DNA from: Cyclobacteriaceae bacterium
Lineage (GTDB): Bacteria; Bacteroidota; Bacteroidia; Cytophagales; Cyclobacteriaceae
DNA: 64,000 nt
Assembly (NCBI GenBank): GCA_028285445.1
Contig: JANQPQ010000046.1
Location: forward strand, 124,001-188,000
Direction of reading: 5' to 3'
Part shown: piece after piece, positions 43,322 to 53,304 of the stretch
Layout of the letters: every line of letters starts with the position of its first letter
Numbering within the stretch: the first letter of the stretch is position 1
Notes under the pieces: generated by a model
What the model was told of the DNA's origin: nothing
Database searches by the model: none
Seen by the model: the letters and a program-made list of their open reading frames with translations, nothing else
Program-made: the position numbers and the translations under genes

Positions 43322-45049
43322 ATGGCTATGCAAAAGGAAAGCAAATTCCGGGATAAGGGTACAAAGGCTCCCTCATTTCTTGGATTCCTAAAAATTTTCA
43401 ACCGCTACACTGTCACTTGGATAATTCTTACCGCTGGGGCAACTTTTGCCTATGGATACTTTATGGATTGGCAAACGTTGCGATCAGCAGGCATAGGAAC
43501 CTGGGTAGCAACTATGAGTGCCGAATTTATACTAGTTGGTTTGATTGTCGCTTTCCTGATGGTATTTGTCAATGATCGAAGGCAGACAACCGATCCTATT
43601 CAGCGGATGTTTCCAGTGGTTATCTGGGGAAGGAAGTGGTTGGTGAAAATGGGGCCGCTCTTAAGGCAATACCTTTTCCTCAACGACCAGGAAGAGACAC
43701 CTTATAATCGTATTACACGAAACTGGATTCACGAATCTTCCAAGGGCGTTAGAAATACTATTGGTTTTGGTAGCCAGCTGGATATGGACCAGGTAGGAAC
43801 TACCATCATTATGCCGGCGACTTTTACGAATACCACCATAAAAAGTGGCGATGAAACCGGGGATCATTACGAGAAAGTTATAGGTGCTCATACCAGGGTG
43901 GAGCCGGTAACCATGAAGCACTTTGTACACATTAGTGCCATGTCATATGGGGCGCTTTCCTTTAGGGCTCATGCGGCTTTAAATGAGGGAGCAAAAATGG
44001 CGGGCATAATGCACAACACTGGAGAAGGATCATTAGCCCCCTGTCATGAGTACGGGGGAGGGGACCTTATCTTCCAGATAGGTACTGCCAAGTATGGTAT
44101 CAGGGATGAAGAAGGGAATATGGATGATGAACTACTGCGTAAGATGGCGCAGCATCCACAGGTAAAGATGATGGAGATTAAGCTGGCCCAGGGAGCGAAG
44201 CCCGGAAAAGGTGGAATGCTCCTTAAGGAAAAAATCACGAAAGAAATATCAGAGATTCGAAAAGTGCCCATGGGCAAAGATGCTTATGCACCAGCGAGAC
44301 ACAAGGAGTTTAATGATGTTGAAGGACTTTTTGATTTTATCGATAGAGTGCGGGGTGTGGCCAAAATGCCTGTTGGTATTAAGATGGTAATTGGCCATAC
44401 AGCTGAGATAGAAGCAATAGCTGAGAAAATGAAGAACGAGCCGGGCAGGGGGCCCGACTACATTGTTATTGATGGAGGTGATGGCGGCACCGGAGCGGCC
44501 CCACTGGTGCTTAGCTCGTATTGTGGTTTGCCATTGAAGCAGGCAATTGCGGTAGCAGATTGGGCCTTGAAATATCATGGCGTAAGGGAGAAGGTGGTAC
44601 TATTTGCCAGCGGAAAAATTGCTACCCCCATCGATATTGCCGTAGCCATGGCCCTGGGAGCGGACGCTGTTTATATCGCTAGAGGATTCATGTTGGCATT
44701 AGGTTGTATCCAGGCGTTGGAATGCCACACAAATCACTGCCCTACCGGTATTGCAACCCAAAACAAGAGCCTGGAGAAAGCCCTGGATATTCAGGCTGCT
44801 GCTAAGCGCGTTGAAACTTATGCCCAGGTGTTGTACAAAGAGACAACCATGCTTTGTGAATCCAGTGGCTACGCGAGCCCAGATCAGATTACACCCGATG
44901 ATATTATGGTAGTTACTTCACCCGGCCACCTGGACTACCTGTCGGAGCTGCATGGGGTATCAGCCTACGAAGCTAGTTTGGAACGTACGCAGGCCAGAAA
45001 GAAAGGCATGTCTGTTGGCGAGATGAAGATGAAAGAGGCCGAGGGCTAA
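43322..45049 (+). CDS. FMN-binding glutamate-synthase-family protein
   Basis: 575 aa. Two N-terminal membrane helices (about 28-50 and 64-85) precede a glutamate-synthase central/FMN barrel. It has GEGSLAPCHEYGGGDLIFQI, EIKLAQGAKPGKGGMLL, VIDGGDGGTGAAPLVLS and a cysteine cluster in CHTNHCPTGIATQN. Those cysteines fit the 3Fe-4S site. There is no glutaminase domain, so it cannot act as full GOGAT. Membrane-anchored members are known in Bacteroidota; the electron donor and substrate are unclear. Bounded by a terminator upstream and a convergent lipoprotein gene downstream. Confidence 0.88.
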   Translation: MAMQKESKFRDKGTKAPSFLGFLKIFNRYTVTWIILTAGATFAYGYFMDWQTLRSAGIGTWVATMSAEFILVGLIVAFLMVFVNDRRQTTDPIQRMFPVVIWGRKWLVKMGPLLRQYLFLNDQEETPYNRITRNWIHESSKGVRNTIGFGSQLDMDQVGTTIIMPATFTNTTIKSGDETGDHYEKVIGAHTRVEPVTMKHFVHISAMSYGALSFRAHAALNEGAKMAGIMHNTGEGSLAPCHEYGGGDLIFQIGTAKYGIRDEEGNMDDELLRKMAQHPQVKMMEIKLAQGAKPGKGGMLLKEKITKEISEIRKVPMGKDAYAPARHKEFNDVEGLFDFIDRVRGVAKMPVGIKMVIGHTAEIEAIAEKMKNEPGRGPDYIVIDGGDGGTGAAPLVLSSYCGLPLKQAIAVADWALKYHGVREKVVLFASGKIATPIDIAVAMALGADAVYIARGFMLALGCIQALECHTNHCPTGIATQNKSLEKALDIQAAAKRVETYAQVLYKETTMLCESSGYASPDQITPDDIMVVTSPGHLDYLSELHGVSAYEASLERTQARKKGMSVGEMKMKEAEG

Positions 45050-45059
45050 AAGCCCAGAA

Positions 45060-46520
45060 CTACTGATGTTTCATCCATTGTCCCGGACTAACTTCGGAAA
45101 TGATTTGTTCGTTGTCGATTACCAAAGTGCCGTTCACCAATACGTATTTCACTCCTGAAGAATATTCGTAAGGGTGCATATAAGTAGCGTTCTCCGCAAT
45201 TGATTCATAATCAAATACCGTTATGTCGGCATCTGAGCCTATTTGAATTCTTCCCTTTCCTTTCATCAGCGATACTGATTTCTCCAACCTTTGGGCGGGA
45301 AGAAGGGTAATTCTTTTAATTGCCTCTGGTAGGTCTATAACCTGCTTTTCTCTTACAAACATCCTTAGAAAACGGGCAAAGGTACCTGTAGATCTGGGAT
45401 GACCTCTTTCGGCCTTGTGTCCTTCTTCGCTAAAAAGGCCGGCGCCATCACTGCTGATGATTCCCATGGGGCTTTTGATGGCCATCACAATCTCAGATTC
45501 TGGTATAAATTCGGTTTGCACATTTGTCGACCCTGGCTCAGAACGCAATTCGAAAAAACGCTCTTTTGTGAGCTGTTCTTGCGTTGAGGCCAGGTAGATG
45601 CTGTCGTATGTAATTCCTCCAAACCTTTCTTCCCAGCCTTCATCATAAAGTGCGCTTTGTATACTCGTCATATTTCTGGACCAAATGTGAAAGTCAAAAC
45701 CTACATCGACTCCCCGGCCAGAGGCGCCTTCAATCAATTTCAAACATAGAGGCGCTGAGCCGACGGTAGAAGAGGTGAGATGCGCCAATTGGGCCTGGGC
45801 TCCGGTAGCGGCTGCCGCTGCTACCACTTCCATCACTGCCAAACTCATGGTTCCGGGAAAGATATTGCCCTTGTAGCGGGCATGTAGATGGCAAGGGACG
45901 TTGTTGCGAGCCGCCACTTCGAACAAAGCAAAAACCTCCTCGTAAGAAGCCCCCGGAGAGTAATTGATGCCAAATCCGATTCCAGCGGATCCCTCATTTA
46001 TGGCTTTTTCAGCCAAGGCCTGCATTTCCCTAATCTGATCTTCATTTGCGGGAATTGTGCCGTCGTTTAGACCGACAGCACGCCGCAAACTCCTGTGACC
46101 AACGGCCCTTCCGTAGTTAATCAATGCGCCCGATTCTTCAAATCGTTTGGCGTAGGCCAGCGGATCCACCGGACCCCCGTGCATGCCCATGGTGGTGGTA
46201 ACTCCATCAGTGATTTTGTGCGTATGAGCGTGCTTGTTTGGTCGATCTGATGACAGTATATCTATGAATCCAGGAGATACAATAAGCCCACTGGCATCTA
46301 TTACCCTGGCAGATTCATGGTTTAGATCGTTACTGATTGCTACGACCTTTCCTTCAAAAATACCCACGTCGGTCACCTCATCACGATTGGTTTCGGGATC
46401 TATAACCCTTCCGTTTTTGATAATGATGTCAAGCGGATCTGAGGCTTTCTCCTGGCAAGTCGCAAACATCGCCAAGGCTATTGCCAGTACAATAATTCGA
46501 GAGGTTGTTCTTATGGCCAT
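45060..46520 (-). CDS. D-aminoacylase-like amidohydrolase lipoprotein
   Basis: 486 aa. Lipoprotein leader (IALAMFATCQEK). It follows the N-acyl-D-amino-acid deacylase plan: IIIKNGRVIDPETN, GLIVSPGFIDILSSDRP, ITDGVTTTMGMHGG, CHLHARYKG, LAHLTSST, ISSDGAG, and the C-terminal beta sandwich with GSDADITVFD. At the position where active members have HxH after PGFID, this protein reads ILSSD. One metal site therefore seems lost. It may be a mononuclear enzyme, have shifted ligands, or be non-catalytic. Convergent with the glutamate-synthase-like gene. Confidence 0.82.
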   Translation of the reverse strand: MAIRTTSRIIVLAIALAMFATCQEKASDPLDIIIKNGRVIDPETNRDEVTDVGIFEGKVVAISNDLNHESARVIDASGLIVSPGFIDILSSDRPNKHAHTHKITDGVTTTMGMHGGPVDPLAYAKRFEESGALINYGRAVGHRSLRRAVGLNDGTIPANEDQIREMQALAEKAINEGSAGIGFGINYSPGASYEEVFALFEVAARNNVPCHLHARYKGNIFPGTMSLAVMEVVAAAAATGAQAQLAHLTSSTVGSAPLCLKLIEGASGRGVDVGFDFHIWSRNMTSIQSALYDEGWEERFGGITYDSIYLASTQEQLTKERFFELRSEPGSTNVQTEFIPESEIVMAIKSPMGIISSDGAGLFSEEGHKAERGHPRSTGTFARFLRMFVREKQVIDLPEAIKRITLLPAQRLEKSVSLMKGKGRIQIGSDADITVFDYESIAENATYMHPYEYSSGVKYVLVNGTLVIDNEQIISEVSPGQWMKHQ

Positions 46521-46571
46521 TATCCAATATAGCCAAATTCAAGAAGGTTTATGTTTAAAGCCGGGAGCGCT

Positions 46572-46925
46572 TTATTCAGATCGGCAGCCCAATTTGCCAT
46601 CCAGGGCATATAGGGTCCATTTTCGTAGAGAACCGACTACACAACCTAAGCCGTTGCTACCGTCGTTTCGTAGCTGCCGAAACTCTATCGACTTGATCAA
46701 ACCGTCATTAGTATAACCAAGTATTTTAAGTTTGTGCTTAACTCCTATCTCCGCCAGTTGCTTTGAAATGCGATCGATGTCATCTTGGGTACTCTCGGGA
46801 TCAATGGTAAACTGAAAATCTTCGGTAACCTGATCTCCGGCAGCAACGGGATTCTTAACCTTTGCATCCTGCGCCCAAGCTGATCCTGCCATTAGCAATG
46901 CTAATATGATGAGGTAACGTTTCAT
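46572..46925 (-). CDS. Small secreted hypothetical protein (117 aa)
   Basis: Signal peptide (LIILALLMAGSAWAQ) and a domain with DDIDRISKQLAEIGVKHKLK and GLIKSIEFRQLRNDGS. This helix-then-strand pattern is seen in small Bacteroidota proteins and C-terminal parts of M56-type peptidases. No catalytic motif. It lies 51 nt upstream of the deacylase-like gene on the same strand and divergent from the M19 dipeptidase. Confidence 0.6.
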   Translation of the reverse strand: MKRYLIILALLMAGSAWAQDAKVKNPVAAGDQVTEDFQFTIDPESTQDDIDRISKQLAEIGVKHKLKILGYTNDGLIKSIEFRQLRNDGSNGLGCVVGSLRKWTLYALDGKLGCRSE

Positions 46926-47085
46926 GTTAAGTTTAACTCTCTAGATGCGAAATGTGTTTTGTAGTACCCTCCAACATACCATAAATCATACACTATTACC
47001 AGTAAAATGTACATAAGGCACTTTTTGGGATAAGGCTAAACCAAAAACTCCCGAAAGTCTTAAATTCACTTCATAATCTAAAACT

Positions 47086-48417
47086 ATGAAAACCAAATAC
47101 AGCTACCTAGCCATTATTCTTGTGCTATTCTTCTCCTGTCAGCAACCACAGGAAGAAGCGAAAGGAGTTTCGCAAATGACTGAAGAAGAGTTAGTGGAGC
47201 ATGCCCGAGGCATTCATGAACGAGTAATTACACTTGATACTCATGATGACATTAACACCTCCAATTTCACTGCTGAAAAGAATTATACCCAACGCATAAG
47301 TACGCAAGTAGATTTGCCTAAAATGGAAGAGGGGGGCTTGGATGTGGCCTGGTTCGTTGTTTACACCGGTCAGGGAGATTTGACAGAAGAAGGTTATGCC
47401 AGCGCCTACGAAAACGCTGATGACAAATTCAAGGCTATCCATAGGCTCTGCGAGGAATACGCTCCCGATCGTATTGAGTTGGCATTGACTTCCGACGATG
47501 TTAGAAGAATAATCGCATCAGGTAAGAAGGTGGCGATGATAGGAGTTGAAAACGGATACCCTGTTGGTGAGGACATTTCCCGGGTAAAGGAATTTTATGA
47601 CAGGGGAGCTCGGTATATGTCTTTGTCTCACAATGGGCATAGCCAACTTTGCGATTCTAACACAGGTGAAAGAGACAGTGTTTGGATGCACAATGGCCTT
47701 AGTGATTTAGGGCGCGAAGTGCTGGCAGAAATGAATAAGTGGGGCATCATGATTGACCTATCACACCCTTCAAAAGAAGCAAATATGGAAATGATGCGAC
47801 TTTCAAAAGCTCCAGTGATGGCCTCGCATTCCTCGGCTCGTGCGTTGAGCGACGTTAGTCGCAATATGGATGATGAGCAATTAATGATGCTGAAAGAGAA
47901 TGGGGGCGTTATTCAGACCGTTGCCTTTAGGAGTTATGTAAATGTTGAGAAGAACAGAGCGCATGCTGATAAGGTTAGAGAGTTGAGGGAGACAATTGCT
48001 GCCGAAGAAGGTTTTGAGATATTAGCTAGATCTGAAATTAGAGCCCTGGATGATGCAGAGAGGACAGCCTACTTTGAAGGCTTCGCGGCTATTAGGGAGA
48101 AAGCAGAACCCAGGGTAGAGGCGGAAATAAATCCTGAGACACCTCCGGTTGATGTGGCTGATTTCGTAGACCACATTGACTACCTGGTTGGTAAGATTGG
48201 GCTTAAGCACGTGGGCATCAGTTCAGATTTTGATGGTGGTGGAGGAGTTTATGGTTGGGGTGATGCCTCGGAGACCTTCAACGTAACACTGGAGTTAGTA
48301 CGCAGGGGTTACAGCGAAGAAGATATTGGCATGTTGTGGAGTGGAAACTTACTCAGAGTCCTCGATGAGGTACAACAAGTTGCCAGCCAAATACAGGCCG
48401 AGGAAGCTGGGGATTAA
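47086..48417 (+). CDS. Membrane dipeptidase (M19), lipoprotein
   Basis: 443 aa. Lipobox in ILVLFFSCQQPQ. M19 renal-dipeptidase landmarks: ITLDTHDDINT (first ligands), MIGVENGYPVG (bridging Glu), SLSHNGHSQLCDS, IDLSHPSKEA, MASHSSARAL and GISSDFDGGGGV, giving an intact two-zinc TIM barrel. Hydrolyses dipeptides, including some with D-residues, at the cell surface or periplasm. Together with the nearby M20 dipeptidase and deacylase-like gene it suggests peptide scavenging. Convergent with the PorT-like gene. Confidence 0.92.
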   Translation: MKTKYSYLAIILVLFFSCQQPQEEAKGVSQMTEEELVEHARGIHERVITLDTHDDINTSNFTAEKNYTQRISTQVDLPKMEEGGLDVAWFVVYTGQGDLTEEGYASAYENADDKFKAIHRLCEEYAPDRIELALTSDDVRRIIASGKKVAMIGVENGYPVGEDISRVKEFYDRGARYMSLSHNGHSQLCDSNTGERDSVWMHNGLSDLGREVLAEMNKWGIMIDLSHPSKEANMEMMRLSKAPVMASHSSARALSDVSRNMDDEQLMMLKENGGVIQTVAFRSYVNVEKNRAHADKVRELRETIAAEEGFEILARSEIRALDDAERTAYFEGFAAIREKAEPRVEAEINPETPPVDVADFVDHIDYLVGKIGLKHVGISSDFDGGGGVYGWGDASETFNVTLELVRRGYSEEDIGMLWSGNLLRVLDEVQQVASQIQAEEAGD

Positions 48418-48418
48418 G

Positions 48419-49039
48419 CTAGGATTTAAAGTTGATTACCATTGCTACACTATGAAGCATTAGCTTGTTAAGTGCAGGGTTCCGGTTGATATCCAGCAAA
48501 CCAAAGCTATACCTGAATTCTGGCCCAACTTGAAGATTCTTCAGTAATTTTTCAAAACCGATGCCAATGTCCAGCGCAATGTCGGTTGCAGTGGCAAACT
48601 CGGGTTGCGATTGGCCATTTTTCGAAACTGGAATTCTGACATTAGGGCCAAAGAGGAAATGAGGCCGTAATACTCCGGTTGCTTTCCTAAAGTTGAAGTG
48701 CATGGCAAACTCCAGGCTTGTTGGCATTATTTCGTAGGTGGTTGTTGAACCATCAGTATTGGTAAAAATGATATCAGCACTTTGAAATGAGATCTCTGCC
48801 CTTGGTACCACAGAGATATGTTGCGATACCGCATAGGCCGCAAAACTCCCGAGTCTGAATCCAATCCCACCAATGTCTTCCGCATTGCCAGGCAATTCAT
48901 TGTTGTGAAGTAGATAAGAATAGTTGACCCCCAAATCAAATCCGAATTGCAGTCGTTTGTGATGGTGGGTTGGCGCAATTTGGGCCAATGAAATAGTAAA
49001 TAACAGGCTGCCAATAATAGCAAAAACTACTTTTTTCAT
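48419..49039 (-). CDS. PorT-family outer-membrane beta-barrel protein
   Basis: 206 aa. Signal peptide (VFAIIGSLLFTISLAQ), then eight-or-so amphipathic strands: LQFGFDLGVNYSYLL, GIGFRLGSFAAYAVSQHISVVP, LEFAMHFNFR, LRPHFLFGPNVRIPVS and a final strand ending MVINFKS. This is the outer_membrane_beta-barrel (PorT-like) family. True PorT acts in type IX secretion; here only the fold is claimed, because the family has many paralogues per genome. Confidence 0.82.
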   Translation of the reverse strand: MKKVVFAIIGSLLFTISLAQIAPTHHHKRLQFGFDLGVNYSYLLHNNELPGNAEDIGGIGFRLGSFAAYAVSQHISVVPRAEISFQSADIIFTNTDGSTTTYEIMPTSLEFAMHFNFRKATGVLRPHFLFGPNVRIPVSKNGQSQPEFATATDIALDIGIGFEKLLKNLQVGPEFRYSFGLLDINRNPALNKLMLHSVAMVINFKS

Positions 49040-49249
49040 GATAAATAGAATTTAGGTTAAGTAGAGTTTTGCCATGGGCAGCTTTGCTTATAGTAGTCAA
49101 CGACTAAGCTTGGGAATATTGCCTTGACAATTGCAGGATGTTGATATTACCAGGGAAGGACACCAACTAGTGTGGGAAGGATGGTCAAGTGCTTACTGAC
49201 CTGATAAAGCCTGGAAGCAGATATTTCGAGATGTTGCTACCAGAAGGAA

Positions 49250-52200
49250 TTAGTTTCCAATAAATAGGAAATCACTTCCAGGTTCGTTACTCCCAAATTC
49301 ACCATAACGGGGCTGGGGATTAACCCTTTCAATGTAGTTTACAAGTTCCGGCAAAGTGAGGATATTGTCCGATCCACCCATACTTCTTAATGCCTCCAGG
49401 AATTTTCGAGCAAACGGACTGTGTTCGCCCGGCCTGCCATCGGGTACATACTCCTTACCTCCCGAGGTCATGTATCTTCTTGTTTTGTATTTCAGCTTTC
49501 TCTCGATGTATTCGGTAGTGGTTATTTCCCGATAGACATTATCGCCACCGCGGTGGTCTGCCTGGGCCGTAATCTGATCGAATGTGCCACCAAAGCAAAC
49601 ATCCATGGCTACAAGAATGTGCTCGCTGGGAATGTTGTTAATAACAGTTCGTAATACGGAATGAGATAAATAAGAAGTCTTAGCCAAATCATCTGTTAGT
49701 GAGTTTTTACAAACAACATAACCTTCACCGAAGGCGTCGTCGAATGTACCATGACCAGCAAAGAATATAAAAAGCTGATCCTTTTCCAGGTACGACTTAT
49801 TAGCATATTTACGCAGGGTTGTCATAACCTCGGCAGTTGTAGGATTTTTCACCAATTCTACATTGAAACCATAATTGTTTTCGAGTTCTCCTGCGATGGT
49901 GCTGGCATCATTTACCGGGTTTGTCAGGTTATTCCAGTGGTCGTATTGGTCTGTAGCAAATATTAAGGCGAAATCTCTTCGACCAGTAGTCAAACCACCA
50001 GCATCGGCACCAGGTTGATAGGTAATATTGCGACTGTCGGTCGCAGATGATCCATTTTCATTTTCAGCTACTATTTTTACCGTGTTCGTGCCTGCGACAA
50101 GGTTTACAGTTTCTTCCACTACCATATCATAATCGCCACTGTTGTTGCTTTTATCAACCACCTTAAAACCACGGTTGGCACCAACTGGTTGGTCGTTGAG
50201 ATACACTGTGGCACCCCTTAGTTTCGACGAAGTGGTTAGTCCCACTTTTACCTTTACAGAACCTTCATTTGTTGAGGAAAATGCCTGACTGGGATTTATC
50301 CAGCTTATCAGTGGTGGCTGCGGCTGGTTGTAAATAATTGTTCGGCTTTGTGAGGTTGTACTTCCGGCATCATTGGCAGCAATAATCTTCACATCATTAC
50401 TTCCCGGGATCAGTTTAAGATTGGTTGAAAAATTGAGTGATCCCGTTCGTCCAAGCAGGCTGCTACTTGAAGAAGTCTCTATAACGCCATTATTAACCAG
50501 CAAAGTGATATTAACTAATTTGGAATCACTTGAGACCGTTGCACTGATATTGTGATTCCTTGAAGTTGTTTGGGTTACCGGCCCGTCGGGCTCTGTCCAC
50601 AATATACCGGGTGCTACCGATACGGTTGTATTTAAATTGGTGGTATTAATCGTTGGGCCGGAGAATTCTAAAATTTCTAACCGATCAACTTCTACTTCCA
50701 TCTCTTTCGTTAGTACAAATCCCATTTTATCGCCAAAAAATGGGGCGTAAGGAATCTGTGTTACCGGGTTATCATTAACGAAAAATTTTAGCATGTTTCC
50801 ACGTCTTCTCACAGTTAGTTCATTATAAGCGCCCATGCCGTTAATGGTGCCGGCTACTTCTGCCCAAGGCTGAGGCTCTTTGAATTCGTTATTATCATAT
50901 TTAAATATTCGGAAGAATCCGTTGCTGGAAATAGTAAAGGCATTGAGGTTGTTTACATCCTCCACACCCCATAGTAGTCCGTAACCATAGTCATTTACTC
51001 CTGCGACCTGGCGCAGTCGTACTTTGATCTCGAAGTCTCTATTGTTATCAAACTTTACGGGATTCCAAAAGTAGAATGAGCTCTCGTTTATTTTATGTTG
51101 CAGGTAGTAGTGGCCATTGGTAACGGCCGTTCTGTAGTCCTTGGTATTGTCAACCAGCCATGAGTTGGTGTTGTTATCAAAGTTGTCTACGAATACTGAT
51201 TTCAGATCATTGCCAGTGTCGTTGTCTTTGCCCTGTTTAATTTCTAGATTTTCCACCCGAACTTCCATCGTACTGGCAAGAACAAATCCAACATTGGGGC
51301 CATAGAATTCCTGCTTATCCACCTCTAATAAGAAGTTTCCATTAACAAAAAATCTTGTGATGTCTCCTTCTTTATGTACCCTAAAGGCGTTAGCGGTACC
51401 CATGGGATTAATAAAGTCGGGCTCGTACGTCCAATCCTTTATTTCAATCTTATCACCATTATCGTACTTAAACACCCTGAAATAACCATTGGAAGTAACA
51501 TAGAAGGTGTAATTGTTGTCGACATCCTTTAGGCCATAGGTGATGCCAAACCCATAGTCGTCAACCCCAGTCACCTGGGTTATATCAGCGGATATTTCGA
51601 AATCCTGGTATTGGTTGAACTGTATGTCTTTCCAGAAATAGTATGAACTCTTTTCTTTTTTGTGTTTGAGGTTGTAAGCACCCCCTGTTACACGAGACTC
51701 AATAAGGTCGGTGTTGTTCTCACTCCACAAGTGCTCATTATTATTGAAATCGTCTCTGAAAACTGTTATATAGTTAGAAGACTGGTTGTTGTACGTTCTT
51801 TGGCTGGTTACTGAAACATCCGTGGCCGCTATATCCATCTTGTTGTTTATGATGAATCCCAGCTTATCTCCGTAGAAGCCTCTAACAGGCATGGAATAGA
51901 CGAAATTGTCGTTCACATAGAAAGACCACTTCGTGCCAGATTTACGAACCTGGATTTTGTTATTGAATCCTTTCGGATTGACTGCATTATCAGCACTGGT
52001 CCAGTCTTTTACTGTTTTGTACTTACCATTTTCATACTCATAAACCAGGTAGCTTCCCCCGCTATTCACAATAAAACAAAAAGCGTTGTTGGCATCCTTT
52101 GCGCCCCATATAATGCCATAACCATGATCGGTGATGCCAGCCTCCTGGGTGATGTTAGCCTCGATTATGTAGTCTCCGCTGGAGGCGAAGGGTATACTCT

Positions 52201-52411
52201 TAAAGAAGAACCATTGCCCACTTTCTTCAAAATGGGATATTCGGTAGGCCCCATTGCGAACCGTGGCAGAGTATTCATCGGCAGTGCCTGTCCACCAGTC
52301 GTTACTGTTATTATCAAAGTTGTCACGGAAAATTTCTTGCCCAAATGCTGTTGCACTGAGCAATACCAATAGCATTATGGAGAATGCTTGCTTAGGGTTT
52401 AGCCAACTCAT
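49250..52411 (-). CDS. Secreted caspase-domain protein with three tandem repeats
   Basis: 1,053 aa. After a signal peptide come three 190-residue-spaced copies (about 27-202, 217-392, 407-582), each starting FxDNFDNNxNxW and holding GYGIIWGAKD-like strands, as in concanavalin-like/DUF1080-type sandwiches. Two Ig-like domains follow (about 605-700 and 705-800). A C14 caspase domain (about 823-1050) ends the chain, with dyad His887 (FFAGHGTFDD) and Cys939 (MDVCFGGTFD). It is likely a secreted or surface protease with cleavage after Arg/Lys or Asp unknown. No T9SS tail is seen. It has a free 210-nt region upstream of the barrel gene. Confidence 0.9.
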   Translation of the reverse strand: MSWLNPKQAFSIMLLVLLSATAFGQEIFRDNFDNNSNDWWTGTADEYSATVRNGAYRISHFEESGQWFFFKSIPFASSGDYIIEANITQEAGITDHGYGIIWGAKDANNAFCFIVNSGGSYLVYEYENGKYKTVKDWTSADNAVNPKGFNNKIQVRKSGTKWSFYVNDNFVYSMPVRGFYGDKLGFIINNKMDIAATDVSVTSQRTYNNQSSNYITVFRDDFNNNEHLWSENNTDLIESRVTGGAYNLKHKKEKSSYYFWKDIQFNQYQDFEISADITQVTGVDDYGFGITYGLKDVDNNYTFYVTSNGYFRVFKYDNGDKIEIKDWTYEPDFINPMGTANAFRVHKEGDITRFFVNGNFLLEVDKQEFYGPNVGFVLASTMEVRVENLEIKQGKDNDTGNDLKSVFVDNFDNNTNSWLVDNTKDYRTAVTNGHYYLQHKINESSFYFWNPVKFDNNRDFEIKVRLRQVAGVNDYGYGLLWGVEDVNNLNAFTISSNGFFRIFKYDNNEFKEPQPWAEVAGTINGMGAYNELTVRRRGNMLKFFVNDNPVTQIPYAPFFGDKMGFVLTKEMEVEVDRLEILEFSGPTINTTNLNTTVSVAPGILWTEPDGPVTQTTSRNHNISATVSSDSKLVNITLLVNNGVIETSSSSSLLGRTGSLNFSTNLKLIPGSNDVKIIAANDAGSTTSQSRTIIYNQPQPPLISWINPSQAFSSTNEGSVKVKVGLTTSSKLRGATVYLNDQPVGANRGFKVVDKSNNSGDYDMVVEETVNLVAGTNTVKIVAENENGSSATDSRNITYQPGADAGGLTTGRRDFALIFATDQYDHWNNLTNPVNDASTIAGELENNYGFNVELVKNPTTAEVMTTLRKYANKSYLEKDQLFIFFAGHGTFDDAFGEGYVVCKNSLTDDLAKTSYLSHSVLRTVINNIPSEHILVAMDVCFGGTFDQITAQADHRGGDNVYREITTTEYIERKLKYKTRRYMTSGGKEYVPDGRPGEHSPFARKFLEALRSMGGSDNILTLPELVNYIERVNPQPRYGEFGSNEPGSDFLFIGN

Positions 52412-52507
52412 TCCAAAATAGGTTTATAGTCAACTAAATTACGAATTCCGCCAATCAATTTGAAACTGACCATTTCCAATAAAGTGCCATAATCCATATA
52501 TTCAGCC

Positions 52508-53281
52508 ATGGTAAGGCAGGCACTTAAGAAAAATGGTGTAGGCGAAACGCCGACGTTTAATGTACGAGGTAGCGACAATACACGCATTGAGGCCCTGAGC
52601 GATGCCGTTTTTGCCATTGCCATTGCCTTGTTGCTAATCTCCGCAGACATCCCCGAAACCTACGATCAATTGGTGGTATTCCTCGCAGACTTTGTGCCAT
52701 TTGCGGCCACCATTACACTTCTAATGCTGATTTGGTTTGAGCACTACACATTCTTCTTACGGTACGGGCTTACAAACGCTACGGCAGTATTTCTCAATAC
52801 AATTCTGCTATTCCTTATTCTATTTTATGTATATCCACTGAAGTTTCTGTTCAAGGTCCTATACACCCTGTTCAAGGGTTTGTTAACAAAAAACTACGAG
52901 TTGGTTGGCGACCTTTTTACAAATACGATAAGCCTGGAGGACGCACCACAGCTTATGGTTACTTATGGGCTCGGAGCTACTGCAATTTTTCTCACCTTCG
53001 TTTTGCTCTATTATTATGCTCTAAGGCTTAAAAATAAGCTGAAACTAAGCGCGATGGAGATATTCGAAACCAAGGCCAGCATTGTGTCCAATGTTATTTC
53101 CATGGCGATTCCGCTTATTTCAGCATCTATAGCATTTTTTGAAATCGCCGGAGAGAAAACATTCTTTGCCTCTGGCATGACGTATTGGCTATACGCAGTG
53201 GCAATGCCAATTTTTTCACGAATAGTAGCCAAGAAAAGAAAGAAGCTGTTGGAAACCTTGCAGCAGGAAGAAAGTCTTTAG
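52508..53281 (+). CDS. TMEM175-like potassium channel protein (DUF1211)
   Basis: 257 aa integral membrane protein. The N-terminal RIEALSDAVFAIAIALLLIS is the TMEM175/DUF1211 signature (usually RxxxFSDAVFAIAxTLL; here Leu replaces Phe). Bacterial members form tetrameric, leaky K+ channels. Six hydrophobic segments can be traced, the last (ASGMTYWLYAVAMPIFS) before a Lys/Arg-rich tail. The next gene starts 23 nt after its stop in another frame, so the two may share a transcript. Confidence 0.85.
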   Translation: MVRQALKKNGVGETPTFNVRGSDNTRIEALSDAVFAIAIALLLISADIPETYDQLVVFLADFVPFAATITLLMLIWFEHYTFFLRYGLTNATAVFLNTILLFLILFYVYPLKFLFKVLYTLFKGLLTKNYELVGDLFTNTISLEDAPQLMVTYGLGATAIFLTFVLLYYYALRLKNKLKLSAMEIFETKASIVSNVISMAIPLISASIAFFEIAGEKTFFASGMTYWLYAVAMPIFSRIVAKKRKKLLETLQQEESL

Positions 53282-53304
53282 TCTACAAAGTAGATGTAAA
53301 GCGA

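Noticed and set aside
49040-49249. Possible small RNA between the barrel and caspase genes
   Set aside because: Only weak 5-bp inverted repeats (e.g. TAGTC/GACTA); not enough to call.
49250-52411. Tandem repeats as a CRISPR or satellite
   Set aside because: The 570-bp period is coding and varies at synonymous positions; it is a protein-domain repeat.
53185-53304. Upstream extension of the 53305 gene
   Set aside because: It lies in another frame inside the TMEM175-like gene; ATG 53305 gives a clean signal peptide.
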